NCBI RefSeq assembly: GCF_001423695.1
Contig: NZ_LMOZ01000002.1
Location: 930,504 to 994,503 of the forward strand
DNA: 64,000 nt
DNA from: Leifsonia sp. Leaf336
GTDB taxonomy: Bacteria > Actinomycetota > Actinomycetes > Actinomycetales > Microbacteriaceae
Reading direction: 5' to 3'
Shown: positions 20,539-29,303 of the stretch, in pieces
Layout of the letters: each line of letters opens with the position of its first letter
Position numbering within the stretch: the stretch's first letter is position 1
Translations under genes and position numbers: made by a program
Notes under the pieces: model-generated
Told to the model about the DNA's origin: nothing
Databases searched by the model: none
What the model saw: only the letters and a program-made list of their open reading frames with translations

Positions 20539-22659
20539 GTGGCTTCCCGCTTCCGTCTCGATATCGAAGGGCTCCGTGCCGTCGCTGTGCTGCTCGTGGT
20601 CGCGAACCACGCCTGGCACTGGCCGACGGGAGGGTACGTCGGTGTCGACATCTTCTTCGTGATCTCGGGATATCTGATCACCCGAGCGCTCCTGCACGAG
20701 AAGGAGAAGACGGGCGGGATCGCGCTGGGGCGCTTCTACACGCGACGGTTCGCCCGGCTCGCCCCCGCCGCCATTGCGACCATCGCTGTCTCCGCGGTCG
20801 TGTCGAATCTCCTCTTCTTCGGCGCCACGAACGCGACCTGGAATCAGCAGGCTTTCGCATCGCTCGTCTGGGTGCAGAACTGGTTCCTCGTCCAGGCCGG
20901 GACCGTCTACTTGAACACGAGCGGTTCGGTCTCGCCGTATCAGCACTTCTGGTCCCTCTCGGTGGAGGAGCAGTTCTATGCGTTCTGGCCGTGGCTGCTG
21001 ATCCTGGCGTGGGTCGTCGCCACCGCTCTCGTGAAGGGGCGTGATCCTCGCCTGCGGCAGACCGTCCTCGTGCTCGGGATCGTCGGCTTCGCGGCCTCCT
21101 TCGCCTTCTCGGTCTGGTTCACGGAGTCCCGCCCCGCCTCCGCGTACTTCGCCACACCGACCCGCATCTGGGAGTTCGCGGTCGGGGTGATCATCGCCAC
21201 CGGCTTTCTCAGCGCGACGCGCCACTGGTCACGGGTCGCCCTCCGAACGGCCGGATTGGCGGCGATCGCGGTCGCGGCCGTGTTCTTCGACGCGGCGACA
21301 CCGTTCCCCGGCGCTGCAGCCCTCGTGCCCGTCCTCGGAACCGGTGCGATCATCGTCGCCGCCGAACGTGCCACCAGCGACCGCGACTTCGGTCGGGTTC
21401 TGACGCTGCCACCCGTTCGCTACATCGGGCGGATCTCCTACTCCCTGTACTTGTGGCATGCGCCGATCCTGGTCTTCGCCGCCGCTCTGTTCCCGACGGA
21501 AGGGTTCTTGCATGGGCTGATCTGTGTGCTGATCTCGCTCGCCGTCGCGGCCGCCTCCTATCGGTTCATCGAAGATCCGGCGCGGCACGCGCGTGTGTGG
21601 AAGAGTATCCAGGCGTGGCTGACCCAGCGTCGATCGTGGAGTCGCATCGGCGGTTTCGCAGTAACGGCCCTGCTCGTCGCCCTGCTGACGGCGCAGCAGC
21701 TCCGCGGGTCCCCGCTCCCGCCGATCCCCAGCCCGGTCCAGGCGGCATCCCCGGTGAAGGCGTGGTCGTCGATCGACGAGGTCGCCGCCGCGCTCGAGAA
21801 GTCGGCGCGATCCGCGTCCTGGACGTCCTTCGCGAGCGAGCTGTCGGCCCCGCTCACCGGGGTCGACTACCGCGGCTGCTTGCGCGACGCGGTCGGTCTC
21901 GCCCCGCTGTCGGCGGACAGACTGAGCCAGACCTGCCTTCCACGCGGAGGAGGCGGCTCGCACACCGCCATCGTGGTCGGGGACTCCATCGCCCTGAGTT
22001 GGGTGCCGGCGATCGAGCGGGCGCTCGGTCCGGGCTGGAGGGTCGGGGCGTTGGGGCTGCAGGGCTGTCCGTCCGCGTCGGCTCCCGTGCGCGAAGTGCG
22101 CGATCGGGGCACGTTCGTGGAGGACTGCGCGCGTGCTCGCAGTGCGGACCTGGCGGCCATCGCGGCCGCCCAGCCCGATCTGATCGTGATGTCGAGCGGT
22201 ATCGGATCCTTGCGGTTGCTCGACTCCGGCAGCACCGGTGCCGCGGCCGCTCTCGAATGGCGGCAGGCGACACTCAGCAGCATCGAGAGCGTGCGATCTG
22301 CCGGTGCGCCTGTCGTGGTGATCGGCAGCCCGCCTGAAGGCAAGCGTCCAGCCGATTGCGCGGTCACCGTGGCGGGCCCGGATCGCTGCGTGGCGACGAT
22401 GAGCCCGGACACCCTCACCAAGCGCGATGCTGAGCAGAGCGCCGTCGCCGACGCGGTCGCAGCCGGCATGACCGCCGCCTACGTCGACCCGGATGCATGG
22501 TTCTGCACACCGGACGGCTCGTGCCCGGTCGGCGCAGGCGGCCAGCTCATCCGGGTCGATACCAGCCACCTCACGGCGGCGTACTCGGCGTCGCTCGGCG
22601 TCCTCATGCGCTCGGCGCTCAGCGACGCAGGTGTGCTCTCTGCGACGGAAGCGAAGTAA
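20539..22659 (+). CDS. Acyltransferase 3 / SGNH two-domain protein (OafA/YrhL-like)
   Basis: A 706-residue membrane enzyme likely to O-acetylate a surface polysaccharide or peptidoglycan-linked glycan. The first 370 residues are the acyltransferase-3 domain (LDIEGLRAVAVLLVVANHAW, GGYVGVDIFFVISGYLITR, FYTRRFARLAP) with about ten membrane helices. A linker leads to an extracellular SGNH domain with the catalytic-Ser motif VVGDSIALSW (about residue 480) and the C-terminal Asp/His block DTSHLTAAY. The GTG start follows an AAGGA site and an AT-rich promoter with TAGAAT near 20512. No polysaccharide cluster surrounds it, so the target is unknown. Confidence 0.88.
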   Translation: MASRFRLDIEGLRAVAVLLVVANHAWHWPTGGYVGVDIFFVISGYLITRALLHEKEKTGGIALGRFYTRRFARLAPAAIATIAVSAVVSNLLFFGATNATWNQQAFASLVWVQNWFLVQAGTVYLNTSGSVSPYQHFWSLSVEEQFYAFWPWLLILAWVVATALVKGRDPRLRQTVLVLGIVGFAASFAFSVWFTESRPASAYFATPTRIWEFAVGVIIATGFLSATRHWSRVALRTAGLAAIAVAAVFFDAATPFPGAAALVPVLGTGAIIVAAERATSDRDFGRVLTLPPVRYIGRISYSLYLWHAPILVFAAALFPTEGFLHGLICVLISLAVAAASYRFIEDPARHARVWKSIQAWLTQRRSWSRIGGFAVTALLVALLTAQQLRGSPLPPIPSPVQAASPVKAWSSIDEVAAALEKSARSASWTSFASELSAPLTGVDYRGCLRDAVGLAPLSADRLSQTCLPRGGGGSHTAIVVGDSIALSWVPAIERALGPGWRVGALGLQGCPSASAPVREVRDRGTFVEDCARARSADLAAIAAAQPDLIVMSSGIGSLRLLDSGSTGAAAALEWRQATLSSIESVRSAGAPVVVIGSPPEGKRPADCAVTVAGPDRCVATMSPDTLTKRDAEQSAVADAVAAGMTAAYVDPDAWFCTPDGSCPVGAGGQLIRVDTSHLTAAYSASLGVLMRSALSDAGVLSATEAK

Positions 22660-22757
22660 GGGAGCCGGGTCAGGGCGACGGTCCGAACGCCCCCGTGCGG
22701 CGGCCGCGCGCAAGAAGCTGCTGGCGTCGTTCGCGCAGACCTTCGTACGCTGAGGTC

Positions 22758-23048
22758 ATGTACGCCGTTTCGTTCTACGACGCCGACCCCGATGCCGGGC
22801 CGGAGCACTTCCAGCGGCTGGTAGACACCTACCCGCGCCACAAGGCCTACCTCGACGAGTTCGCGAAGGGCGGCGAGGTGCTCATGATCGGCACGTTCGG
22901 CGACCCAGGGACTCAGGGGTCGATGGCGATCTTCCGGTCGAGGGAGGCCGCCGAGCGATTCCGAGCCGATGACCCGTTCTGGACCGAGGGGCTCGTGTAC
23001 CGCTCGCGCATCCTCGACTGGAATCCGGCGGTGTTCGCGGAGACGTGA
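22758..23048 (+). CDS. YciI-like protein
   Basis: A 96-residue alpha/beta-barrel protein of the YCII family. Features seen are the N-terminal strand YAVSFYDADP, the segment TYPRHKAYLDEFAKGGEVLMIGTFGDP with the family His (H28), and the motif AAERFRADDPFWTEGLV. These are small dimeric proteins of unknown activity, some acting as hydrolases or lyases. The ATG at 22758 follows TACGCT (22746-22751) by six bases, so it is probably leaderless. It converges on mutY. Confidence 0.88.
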   Translation: MYAVSFYDADPDAGPEHFQRLVDTYPRHKAYLDEFAKGGEVLMIGTFGDPGTQGSMAIFRSREAAERFRADDPFWTEGLVYRSRILDWNPAVFAET

Positions 23049-23061
23049 CACCCGCGGCGCG

Positions 23062-23934
23062 TCAGCTCGGCAGCGTGTACCCGTCGCCCTCGGCGACGGC
23101 CAGGCCGTCCTCCAATAGCCCGCGCAGCGCGCGGTCGCGCTGCGGGGCGTCGGGCCAGACCGCTGCGAGTTCCGCCGGGGTGACGGGGATGTGCGACGCG
23201 CGCAGCTCGGCGAGGATGCGCCCGCGCACCTGGCGGTCGCTGCCTTCGTACTTCTTCTGCACCGCTTTGCGGGGGCCCTCGTAGGCCGGATAGCCGGCCG
23301 CCCTCCACGCGCAGCGCTGTGCCAGCGGGCAGTCGTCGCAGCGCGGCGAACGGGCCACGCAGACGATGGCGCCGAGCTCCATCATCCCGGCGTTGAACGC
23401 CGCCGCCGCAGGGAGGTCGTGGGGGAGCAGCGCCGACATCGCAGCGAGGTCGCGGCGTGCGCTCGGCGGAGGTGGCTCGCCCTGACCATCGACAGCACGG
23501 GCGATGACGCGCCGGATGTTCGTGTCGACGACGGGATGCCGGGCGCCATAGGCGAAGACGGCCACAGCGCGCGCGGTGTAGTCGCCGACGCCCGGGAGCG
23601 CGAGCAGAGCCTCCACGTCGTCGGGGACGACCCCGCCATGCCGTTCGGTGATCGCGACGGCGGCGGCGTGCAGCCACAGCGCCCGCCGCGGGTAGCCGAG
23701 CGACTGCCAGGCGCGCACCGCCTCCCCGGGCGGCACGGCGGCGAGATCGGCGGGTGTCGGCCACCGGGTCAGCCATTCCTCGAGGCGTGGGATCACGCGG
23801 GAGACCGGTGTCTGCTGCAGCATGAACTCGCTGACGAGCGTGCCCCACGCGGTGAAGCCGTCACGCCGCCACGGGAGGTCGCGCCGATTGGCGTGATACC
23901 AGTCCACCACCGTGGAGGCGAACGTCTCGGGCAT
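23062..23934 (-). CDS. mutY: A/G-specific adenine DNA glycosylase
   Basis: A 290-residue base-excision enzyme that removes adenine mispaired with 8-oxoguanine. The helix-hairpin-helix LPGVGDYTARAVAVFAYG with the catalytic Asp of VVDTNIRRV is present. So is the [4Fe-4S] cluster motif C-x6-C-x2-C-x5-C (CVARSPRCDDCPLAQRC). The N-terminal NRRDLPWRRDGFTAWGTLVSEFMLQQTPVSRV is diagnostic. The C-terminal part is shorter than in E. coli (about 350 residues). A TAGCCT box six bases before the ATG suggests a leaderless transcript, divergent from the next gene. Confidence 0.95.
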   Translation of the reverse strand: MPETFASTVVDWYHANRRDLPWRRDGFTAWGTLVSEFMLQQTPVSRVIPRLEEWLTRWPTPADLAAVPPGEAVRAWQSLGYPRRALWLHAAAVAITERHGGVVPDDVEALLALPGVGDYTARAVAVFAYGARHPVVDTNIRRVIARAVDGQGEPPPPSARRDLAAMSALLPHDLPAAAAFNAGMMELGAIVCVARSPRCDDCPLAQRCAWRAAGYPAYEGPRKAVQKKYEGSDRQVRGRILAELRASHIPVTPAELAAVWPDAPQRDRALRGLLEDGLAVAEGDGYTLPS

Positions 23935-23984
23935 GCTTCGAGGCTACCGGCTCGCCCGCGCCGCTGACGGCTTATGCTCATCGC

Positions 23985-24575
23985 ATGATGCTGCCTCCGA
24001 CTCCGCGGGTGCTCGCGCTGCGCGAGATCGTCGGGGAGGTGCGTTCGCTCGCCTCCCGCGGGCGTGTGATCGTCGCCGTCGACGGTGGCGGAGGCACGGC
24101 CTCGTTCGCCGACGACCTCGCCGAGGTGTTCCGTGAGGCTGGATCCGACACCCACCGGGCGTCCGTCGGCGACTTCCATCGCTCGCGTGCCGATCGCACG
24201 CTGCTCGGCCCCGAGACTCCGACGGGCTACTATCGCGACGCCTTCGACTACGGGACGCTGCGGCGGGTGCTGATCGACCCGTTCCGGATGGCGGGCAGCA
24301 CCGGATTCCAGACGACGGCGTTCGACGAGGCGCGCGACGTCCCCGTCGGGAGCAGGTGGGAGACGGCCGGCCCCGACGCCGTGCTCGTGATCGACGGCGA
24401 GTTCCTGCTGCGACCGGAGCTGCGACGCGAGTGGAACGCGTCGGTGCACCTTGTGAACGCCCCCGAGCGCGCGATCTACGAGGAGGACGCGCGGCCACGC
24501 GATTTCGCGACCATCCTCGTCGACGACTCCGATCCGCTCGCGCCCGTGCGGGTGCCGCGGGCCGACGAGGCGTGA
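23985..24575 (+). CDS. Uridine kinase-like protein with degenerate P-loop
   Basis: A 196-residue protein resembling actinobacterial uridine kinase/NMP-kinase-like proteins: ASRGRVIVAVDGGGGTASFADDLAEVF, then DFHRSR, TGYYRDAFDYGTLRRVLIDPF and VLVIDGEFLLRPELRREW. Where a Walker A GxGKS/T would stand it has GGGGTAS, without the lysine. It may therefore bind nucleotide poorly or have a changed role. Two start codons abut (23985 and 23988); TATGCT lies six bases upstream of 23985. Confidence 0.75.
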   Translation: MMLPPTPRVLALREIVGEVRSLASRGRVIVAVDGGGGTASFADDLAEVFREAGSDTHRASVGDFHRSRADRTLLGPETPTGYYRDAFDYGTLRRVLIDPFRMAGSTGFQTTAFDEARDVPVGSRWETAGPDAVLVIDGEFLLRPELRREWNASVHLVNAPERAIYEEDARPRDFATILVDDSDPLAPVRVPRADEA

Positions 24576-24596
24576 TGGCGTGATGGCGTGATCGGC
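24572..24596 (+). repeat. Short tandem repeat at a gene end
   Basis: GTGATGGC occurs twice (24572-24579 and 24580-24587) and is followed by GTGATCGGC. The first unit contains the stop codon of the uridine kinase-like gene. It lies between two convergent genes and looks like simple slippage with no clear function. Confidence 0.6.
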
Positions 24597-24616
24597 CGAT
24601 CCAGGCGCCGCGTCGA

Positions 24617-25618
24617 TCAGAGCAGCGGCTGCAGGCGGCGCGCGACGTCCGCGGGCGCGATGAAGGCGTGGGCGGCCTCCACTTCGTGCACGAGCGCGGT
24701 GAGAGCGGCATTGACGGGCGCTTCGCCGCCGATCGCCCTGGCCTCCTCGACGACCGCACCGTTCAGGTAGTCGATCTCGCTGGGTTGTCCGCGGCGGATG
24801 CTCTGGAGGGTCGAGCCGGGGTTCGGTGTCGCGCCCATCCGCCTGCGCATCAACAACGGCACGACCTGCGCGGCCCAGCGCGGAGCGGAGGCGACGAACC
24901 GCAGGATGCGGTCGTCGAGGCCTTGGATGCTGCCGAACCGGACGCCGCGGGCGATGCCGACGCGCACGGCCTCCTGGAGGCTCGCGGTGATGATCGGGCG
25001 AAGCGTGCGGCTGCCGAGGGTCTCCTGCGCGCTCAGCCCGGTGATGGCGGGCATCGCGTTCACCTGGTTGACCATGAGCTTCGTCCACTGGCAGCCGGTG
25101 AAGTTGTCGACGGCGAAGCTGGGCATCGCGGCGTCGAGGATGTGCGCGGCGTCGACGGCCGACTGCGGAGGCTCGCCGTCGCCGACGCCGAGGTAGGTGT
25201 TGGCCGTCGTCGTCACGCTGACCCGGCCGGGGGAGAGATAGCTGGCGGCGTAGAGCGCGAGAGCGCCGACGCACTCGGATCCGGGCAGCAGCTCGGTCGC
25301 GAGCCGCAGGCCGGCGAGACCGTTCTGCACGACGACGACGGTGATGCCGTCGAGGAGGCCGGCGTTCTCGCGGATGGCGGACTCGGCGTCCTGTGCCTTG
25401 GTGCACAGGAAGGCGAGCTCCGGGCGGGTCTGCAGCCGCTCGGCCGCTGCGACGCGCGCGGTGTGCGTGCCCCAGCCGCCGTCGAGGCGCAGCCCGTCGG
25501 CGCGGATCGCGGCGAGGTGGTCGCCGCGGGCGGTGACCTCCACGAGATGGCCGACACGGTCGAGGAGCGCCGCGATCGTCCCGCCGATGGCTCCTGCTCC
25601 GATCACGCCGATACGCAC
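24617..25618 (-). CDS. panE: 2-dehydropantoate 2-reductase family protein
   Basis: A 333-residue NADPH-dependent reductase of the ketopantoate reductase (KPR) type, which makes pantoate for coenzyme A. Visible are the dinucleotide fold GAGAIGG at the N-terminus, LCTKAQD, the QNG motif, the catalytic-lysine block QWTKLMVNQVNAMPAITG, and the substrate loop GSTLQSIRRGQPSEIDYLNGAVVEE. The KPR family contains members not involved in pantothenate synthesis, and no other pan gene is nearby, so the symbol is provisional. The GTG start follows TAGGCT by seven bases (leaderless). Confidence 0.82.
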   Translation of the reverse strand: MRIGVIGAGAIGGTIAALLDRVGHLVEVTARGDHLAAIRADGLRLDGGWGTHTARVAAAERLQTRPELAFLCTKAQDAESAIRENAGLLDGITVVVVQNGLAGLRLATELLPGSECVGALALYAASYLSPGRVSVTTTANTYLGVGDGEPPQSAVDAAHILDAAMPSFAVDNFTGCQWTKLMVNQVNAMPAITGLSAQETLGSRTLRPIITASLQEAVRVGIARGVRFGSIQGLDDRILRFVASAPRWAAQVVPLLMRRRMGATPNPGSTLQSIRRGQPSEIDYLNGAVVEEARAIGGEAPVNAALTALVHEVEAAHAFIAPADVARRLQPLL

Positions 25619-25718
25619 GCGCTCCAGCCTATGCCGCGCGCACGACGGCGAACGACTCGACCCGACGTGCCGCCGCGGTTCTGACTGTGACGGGGCGTCG
25701 GGGCGAATCGATGGGAGG

Positions 25719-27245
25719 TCAGTCGGCGAGAACGGGTGCGGGCTCGGCGGTGGCCTCGGCCTGCGCGGCGGGCGGGAGGTCGCCGACCCCCGCTTCGTCG
25801 TGCGCGACGGCGGCGGCCAGGGCGGCAGCGCGGCGGCGGCTGGGCAGGGCGAGCGCGATCACGGCCGCGATCGCCAGCGCCCCGGCTCCGACCCACACCG
25901 CCGGGATCGCCGCATCGACATAGCCGGTCGGCGTCAGCGTGCCTCCCGCGCCCGTGAACACTGCCGTGAGCACGGCCACACCGAGGGCGACTCCGATCTC
26001 GCGCAGGGTGGAGTTGGCTCCCGACGCCTTGGCGTGGTCGGCCGTGCGCATGTTCGCCAGCACCGCCGTCGAGCTCGGTGCGAAGACCAGGCCCATCCCG
26101 ACGCCCGCGAGCAGGAACGGCGGCCACATCTGCGAGTACGGCAGATCGGCGGAGAGCGTGCCCGCGATCCAGGCCATGGCGCCGGCCAGGAACACCAGCC
26201 CGACGACGATCGGGAGGCGCGTGCCCGTGCGGCCGGAGACCAGACCGGTGAGCGGCGCCACGACCATCGGCGCGAGCGTCCACGGCATCGTCATCACGCC
26301 CGCCTCGAGCGGAGTGTGACCCTGCACCACCTGGAGGAACTGGATCAGGATGAAGATCGCGCCGAAGATGCCGAAGCTGAACGTCATACCGACCAGGTTC
26401 GCCACCGTGAAGCTGCGGTCGCGGAACAGCCGCAGCGGCAGCAGCGGGGCGGACGTGCGCGACTCCCAGAACACGAAAGCGATCAGGAGCGCGCCTCCGG
26501 CGATCAGGGCGAACAGGACCTCTGCGCTGTCCCAGCCCGCGTCGTTGCCGCGGACGATGCCGTAGACCAGCCCCAGCACGCCGGGTGCGGCCAGTAGGAG
26601 GCCGACGATGTCGGCGCGCACCCGGTCGCCGAAGCTGTTCGGGAGGGCGAGCAGGACGAGCGGCACGGCGATCACGCCGAGCGGCACGTTGAGCCAGAAG
26701 ATCGCCTGCCAGTTCCAGCCCTGCACCACGGCGCCGCCGATCAGCGGGCCGAGGGCGACGCCCAGGCCCGAGATGCCTCCCCAGATGCCGATGGCGGCCG
26801 GTCGCAGCCGCTGACTGACGCTCCCGGCGAGCAGGGTGAGCGACAACGGGAGGAGCGCCGCTGCGCCCGCGCCCTGCACGGCCCGGGCGGCGATCAGCAT
26901 CCACGGCTCGGTCGCCAGGGCGCTGGCCGCGCTCGCCAGAGTGAAGACGACGATCCCGCCGAGGAACACCGAGCGCCTGCCGAGCCGGTCGCCGAGCCCG
27001 ACGGCCATCAGCATGAGCGTCGCGAAGCTGAGCGTGTAGGCGTTGACCACCCACTGCAGCTGCTCGATGGAGGCGCTGAGATCGCGGGCGATGACCGGCA
27101 GGGCGCTGGTGACGACGAGGTTGTCGAGCGTCGCCATGAACATGGGGAGGGAGGCCGCGACGATCGCGAGCCAGACGGGGATTCGGCGCGAGGGACGAAG
27201 AGCAGCGCCTGCGTTGCCGGAGCGGGTAGTGGTCATGGGACGCAT
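25719..27245 (-). CDS. DHA2-family MFS multidrug efflux transporter
   Basis: A 508-residue major facilitator with about 14 membrane helices (EmrB/QacA type). The N-terminal motif LDNLVVTSALPVIARDL resembles the DHA2 family motif D1 (LDxTVVNVALP); motif A GDRLGRRSVFLGG and motif C-like GPLIGG follow. It probably exports lipophilic drugs. ATG 27245 has AGGA four bases upstream; ATG 27236 is an alternative. It is divergent from a TetR gene with two operator-like palindromes between them, the usual design of an inducible pump. Confidence 0.9.
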   Translation of the reverse strand: MRPMTTTRSGNAGAALRPSRRIPVWLAIVAASLPMFMATLDNLVVTSALPVIARDLSASIEQLQWVVNAYTLSFATLMLMAVGLGDRLGRRSVFLGGIVVFTLASAASALATEPWMLIAARAVQGAGAAALLPLSLTLLAGSVSQRLRPAAIGIWGGISGLGVALGPLIGGAVVQGWNWQAIFWLNVPLGVIAVPLVLLALPNSFGDRVRADIVGLLLAAPGVLGLVYGIVRGNDAGWDSAEVLFALIAGGALLIAFVFWESRTSAPLLPLRLFRDRSFTVANLVGMTFSFGIFGAIFILIQFLQVVQGHTPLEAGVMTMPWTLAPMVVAPLTGLVSGRTGTRLPIVVGLVFLAGAMAWIAGTLSADLPYSQMWPPFLLAGVGMGLVFAPSSTAVLANMRTADHAKASGANSTLREIGVALGVAVLTAVFTGAGGTLTPTGYVDAAIPAVWVGAGALAIAAVIALALPSRRRAAALAAAVAHDEAGVGDLPPAAQAEATAEPAPVLAD

Positions 27246-27270
27246 CGCTTCCTGGAGGATCGGCTTGTTA

Positions 27271-27313
27271 GTAATCGAATGATTACATCGCACTTTAGTA
27301 ATCGACTGATAAC
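27271..27313. promoter_or_regulatory. Two TetR operator copies in the MFS/TetR divergent promoter
   Basis: Copy 1 is GTAATC-GAAT-GATTAC (27271-27286), perfect 6-bp arms. Copy 2 is GTAATC-GACT-GATAAC (27298-27313), one mismatch. They start 27 bp apart. Copy 2 overlaps the TAACCT -10 box (27310-27315) that lies seven bases before the TetR ATG, so binding would block that promoter; copy 1 is placed to block the pump promoter. Confidence 0.8.
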
Positions 27314-27322
27314 CTGTCAACC

Positions 27323-27961
27323 ATGAGTTCCGCGATCAGTGAACGGATCCCCTCGGCCGAACGGCGCGAGCAGATCCTGGGTGCGGCGAGCCTCGTCTTC
27401 GGGGAACGCGGCTACTTCGGCGCCACCACCGACCAGATCGCGAAGGCGGCCGGCATCAGCCAGCCCTACGTGGTGCGCATGTTCGGCAGCAAGGAGAACC
27501 TCTTCGTGGAGGTGCTGCAGCGTGCGCTCGACAAGCTGATGGCGAGCTTCCAAGACACCATCGACGGCTGGAAGGCCGACGGCTCTCCGATCGGCGAGAA
27601 CGGAGCGGTGGGGGAGCACCACGAGATCGGCCGCCGCCTCGGGCTCGCGTACGTGAACCTCATCGAGGACCGCGGCATCCTGCTCTCGCTCATGCAGGCG
27701 TTCGGGATGGGCAACGACGCCGTCATCGGCGGGCGCGCCAGGGAGGGCTTCCTCGCCATCTACAAGATGGTGCGCGACCAGGTCGGCTTCTCGCCCGACG
27801 AGGCGCGCACCTTCCTCGCCGAGGGCATGCTGCTGAACACCCTCCTCGGCCTCAAGCTGCCCGCGGAGTACGGCAAGGACGTCTGCGCCACCGAGATCAT
27901 CGAGTCCACGTTCCGCACGAAGCTGCAGCTTGTCCTGGACGTCGCCGGCGAGAACGCATGA
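27323..27961 (+). CDS. TetR-family repressor of the divergent MFS pump
   Basis: A 212-residue regulator. The N-terminal HTH (about residues 14-58) reads RREQILGAASLVFGERGYFGATTDQIAKAAGISQPYVVRMFGSKENLF. The C-terminal helices form the ligand pocket. It probably represses itself and the divergent transporter through the paired GTAATC operators. The ATG is leaderless relative to TAACCT. Unusually, its stop overlaps the truB ATG (ATGA), so part of truB expression may depend on this drug-responsive promoter. Confidence 0.9.
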   Translation: MSSAISERIPSAERREQILGAASLVFGERGYFGATTDQIAKAAGISQPYVVRMFGSKENLFVEVLQRALDKLMASFQDTIDGWKADGSPIGENGAVGEHHEIGRRLGLAYVNLIEDRGILLSLMQAFGMGNDAVIGGRAREGFLAIYKMVRDQVGFSPDEARTFLAEGMLLNTLLGLKLPAEYGKDVCATEIIESTFRTKLQLVLDVAGENA

Positions 27962-28881
27962 CCGGCAGCGGTCTCATCCTGGTCGACAAGCCGGGAGGCT
28001 GGACGAGCCACGACGTCGTCGCGCGCGTGCGCCGGCTGGCGGGCACCCGCAAGGTCGGCCACGCCGGAACCCTCGACCCGATGGCCACCGGTCTCCTCAT
28101 CCTCGGCCTCAACTCGTCCACACGGCTCCTCACCTACATCGTCGGCACCGACAAGGAGTACCTGGCGACCATCCGGCTGGGCGCCACGACGACGACGGAC
28201 GACGCCGAGGGCGAGGTGACGGCCGAAGCCGATCCGGCCGCGGTCGCCGCGGTGACCGATGAGGCCATCGCAAGCGGGATCGCGGCCCTCACCGGCGAGA
28301 TCGAGCAGGTCCCGAGCTCGGTCAGTGCCATCAAGGTGGACGGCAAGCGCGCGTATGCGCGCGTCCGGGCGGGGGAAGAGGTCGTCCTCCGGCCGCGGGC
28401 GGTCACGATCGAGCGGTTCGACCTCCTCGAGGTGCGTCGCCTGCCCGGCGACATCGCCCCGGTCGCGATCGAGCTGGACGTGCGCGTCGTGTGCTCGTCC
28501 GGCACGTACATCCGATCGCTCGCGCGCGACCTCGGCGCCGGGCTGGGCGTCGGCGGTCATCTGACGGCCCTCCGGCGCACGCGCGTCGGGCCCTTCGACG
28601 TGCGGGACGCGGGCGAACTCGATACCCTCGATCCCGGTGCCGCCCTGATTCCCGCCGCCCAGGCCGCCACCGAGCTGTTCGAGAGGCTGGAGCTGACCGA
28701 GCAGCAGGCGATCGATCTCACGCACGGTCGCCGCATCCACGTCGCGGACCGGGAGGGCGCTTCGGGCGCACCCGTCGCGGCCATCGCCCCGGGCGGCGCC
28801 CTGGTGGGACTCATCGAGTTCCGCGGAAAGGAAGCCAGGACGCTCGTGAACTTCCCCACCGACGAGATCGCCTCCGCATGA
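27958..28881 (+). CDS. truB: tRNA pseudouridine(55) synthase
   Basis: A 307-residue enzyme that converts U55 of the tRNA T-loop to pseudouridine. The catalytic aspartate is Asp40 in GHAGTLDPMATGLL. The N-terminal LILVDKPGGWTSHDVV, the KEYLATIRLG strand and the RVVCSSGTYIRSLARDLG motif are characteristic. The ATG overlaps the TetR stop by four bases, and its own stop overlaps the next gene the same way. No independent promoter is obvious within the TetR gene. Confidence 0.96.
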   Translation: MTGSGLILVDKPGGWTSHDVVARVRRLAGTRKVGHAGTLDPMATGLLILGLNSSTRLLTYIVGTDKEYLATIRLGATTTTDDAEGEVTAEADPAAVAAVTDEAIASGIAALTGEIEQVPSSVSAIKVDGKRAYARVRAGEEVVLRPRAVTIERFDLLEVRRLPGDIAPVAIELDVRVVCSSGTYIRSLARDLGAGLGVGGHLTALRRTRVGPFDVRDAGELDTLDPGAALIPAAQAATELFERLELTEQQAIDLTHGRRIHVADREGASGAPVAAIAPGGALVGLIEFRGKEARTLVNFPTDEIASA

Positions 28882-29246
28882 TCGAGTGGTTCGTGGCGCT
28901 GCAGGTCGGCGTCGCCGTGATCGCCGGCGTGCTCTGCCTGGTCCTCGGCCTCGCCGGGCGCGTGCCCGGAGACCTCACGATGGGCGCGGTGGCGCTGGTG
29001 GAGCTGCTCCTCATCGTCCAGTTGGTGATGGCCATCGTCGCGCCGCTCGCCGGCAACCCTCCGACCGGCAGCCTCGCCGAGTTCTACATCTATCTGATCT
29101 CGGCGCTGCTCCTCCCGCTCGCCGGAGGCTTCTGGGCATTGATCGAGCGCAACCGCTGGAGCACCGTGATCCTCGGCGGGGTGTGCCTGGCCATCGCGGT
29201 CATGGTCTACCGGATGGGGCAGATCTGGTTCGTCCAGGGCGCCTGA
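28878..29246 (+). CDS. Small four-helix membrane protein
   Basis: A 122-residue hydrophobic protein of unknown function. Four membrane helices are visible at about residues 5-27, 34-58, 68-90 and 95-117, with almost no soluble part. The ATGA overlap with truB means it is translated in the same operon. Similar small proteins are common next to truB/ribF in Actinobacteria, but I can assign no activity. Confidence 0.8.
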   Translation: MIEWFVALQVGVAVIAGVLCLVLGLAGRVPGDLTMGAVALVELLLIVQLVMAIVAPLAGNPPTGSLAEFYIYLISALLLPLAGGFWALIERNRWSTVILGGVCLAIAVMVYRMGQIWFVQGA

Positions 29247-29273
29247 GCCGGCGCGGCTGAGGCGGCCGACAGC

Positions 29274-29303
29274 ATCGATACCGCGCGAATAGAATCGATA
29301 CCG
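29274..29303 (+). promoter_or_regulatory. Promoter with 10-bp direct repeat
   Basis: ATCGATACCG occurs at 29274-29283 and again at 29294-29303, 20 bp apart (two helical turns). A TAGAAT -10 box lies at 29290-29295 between them, and the ATG follows directly after the second copy. A regulator recognising the repeat would sit on the -10 region. Confidence 0.6.
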
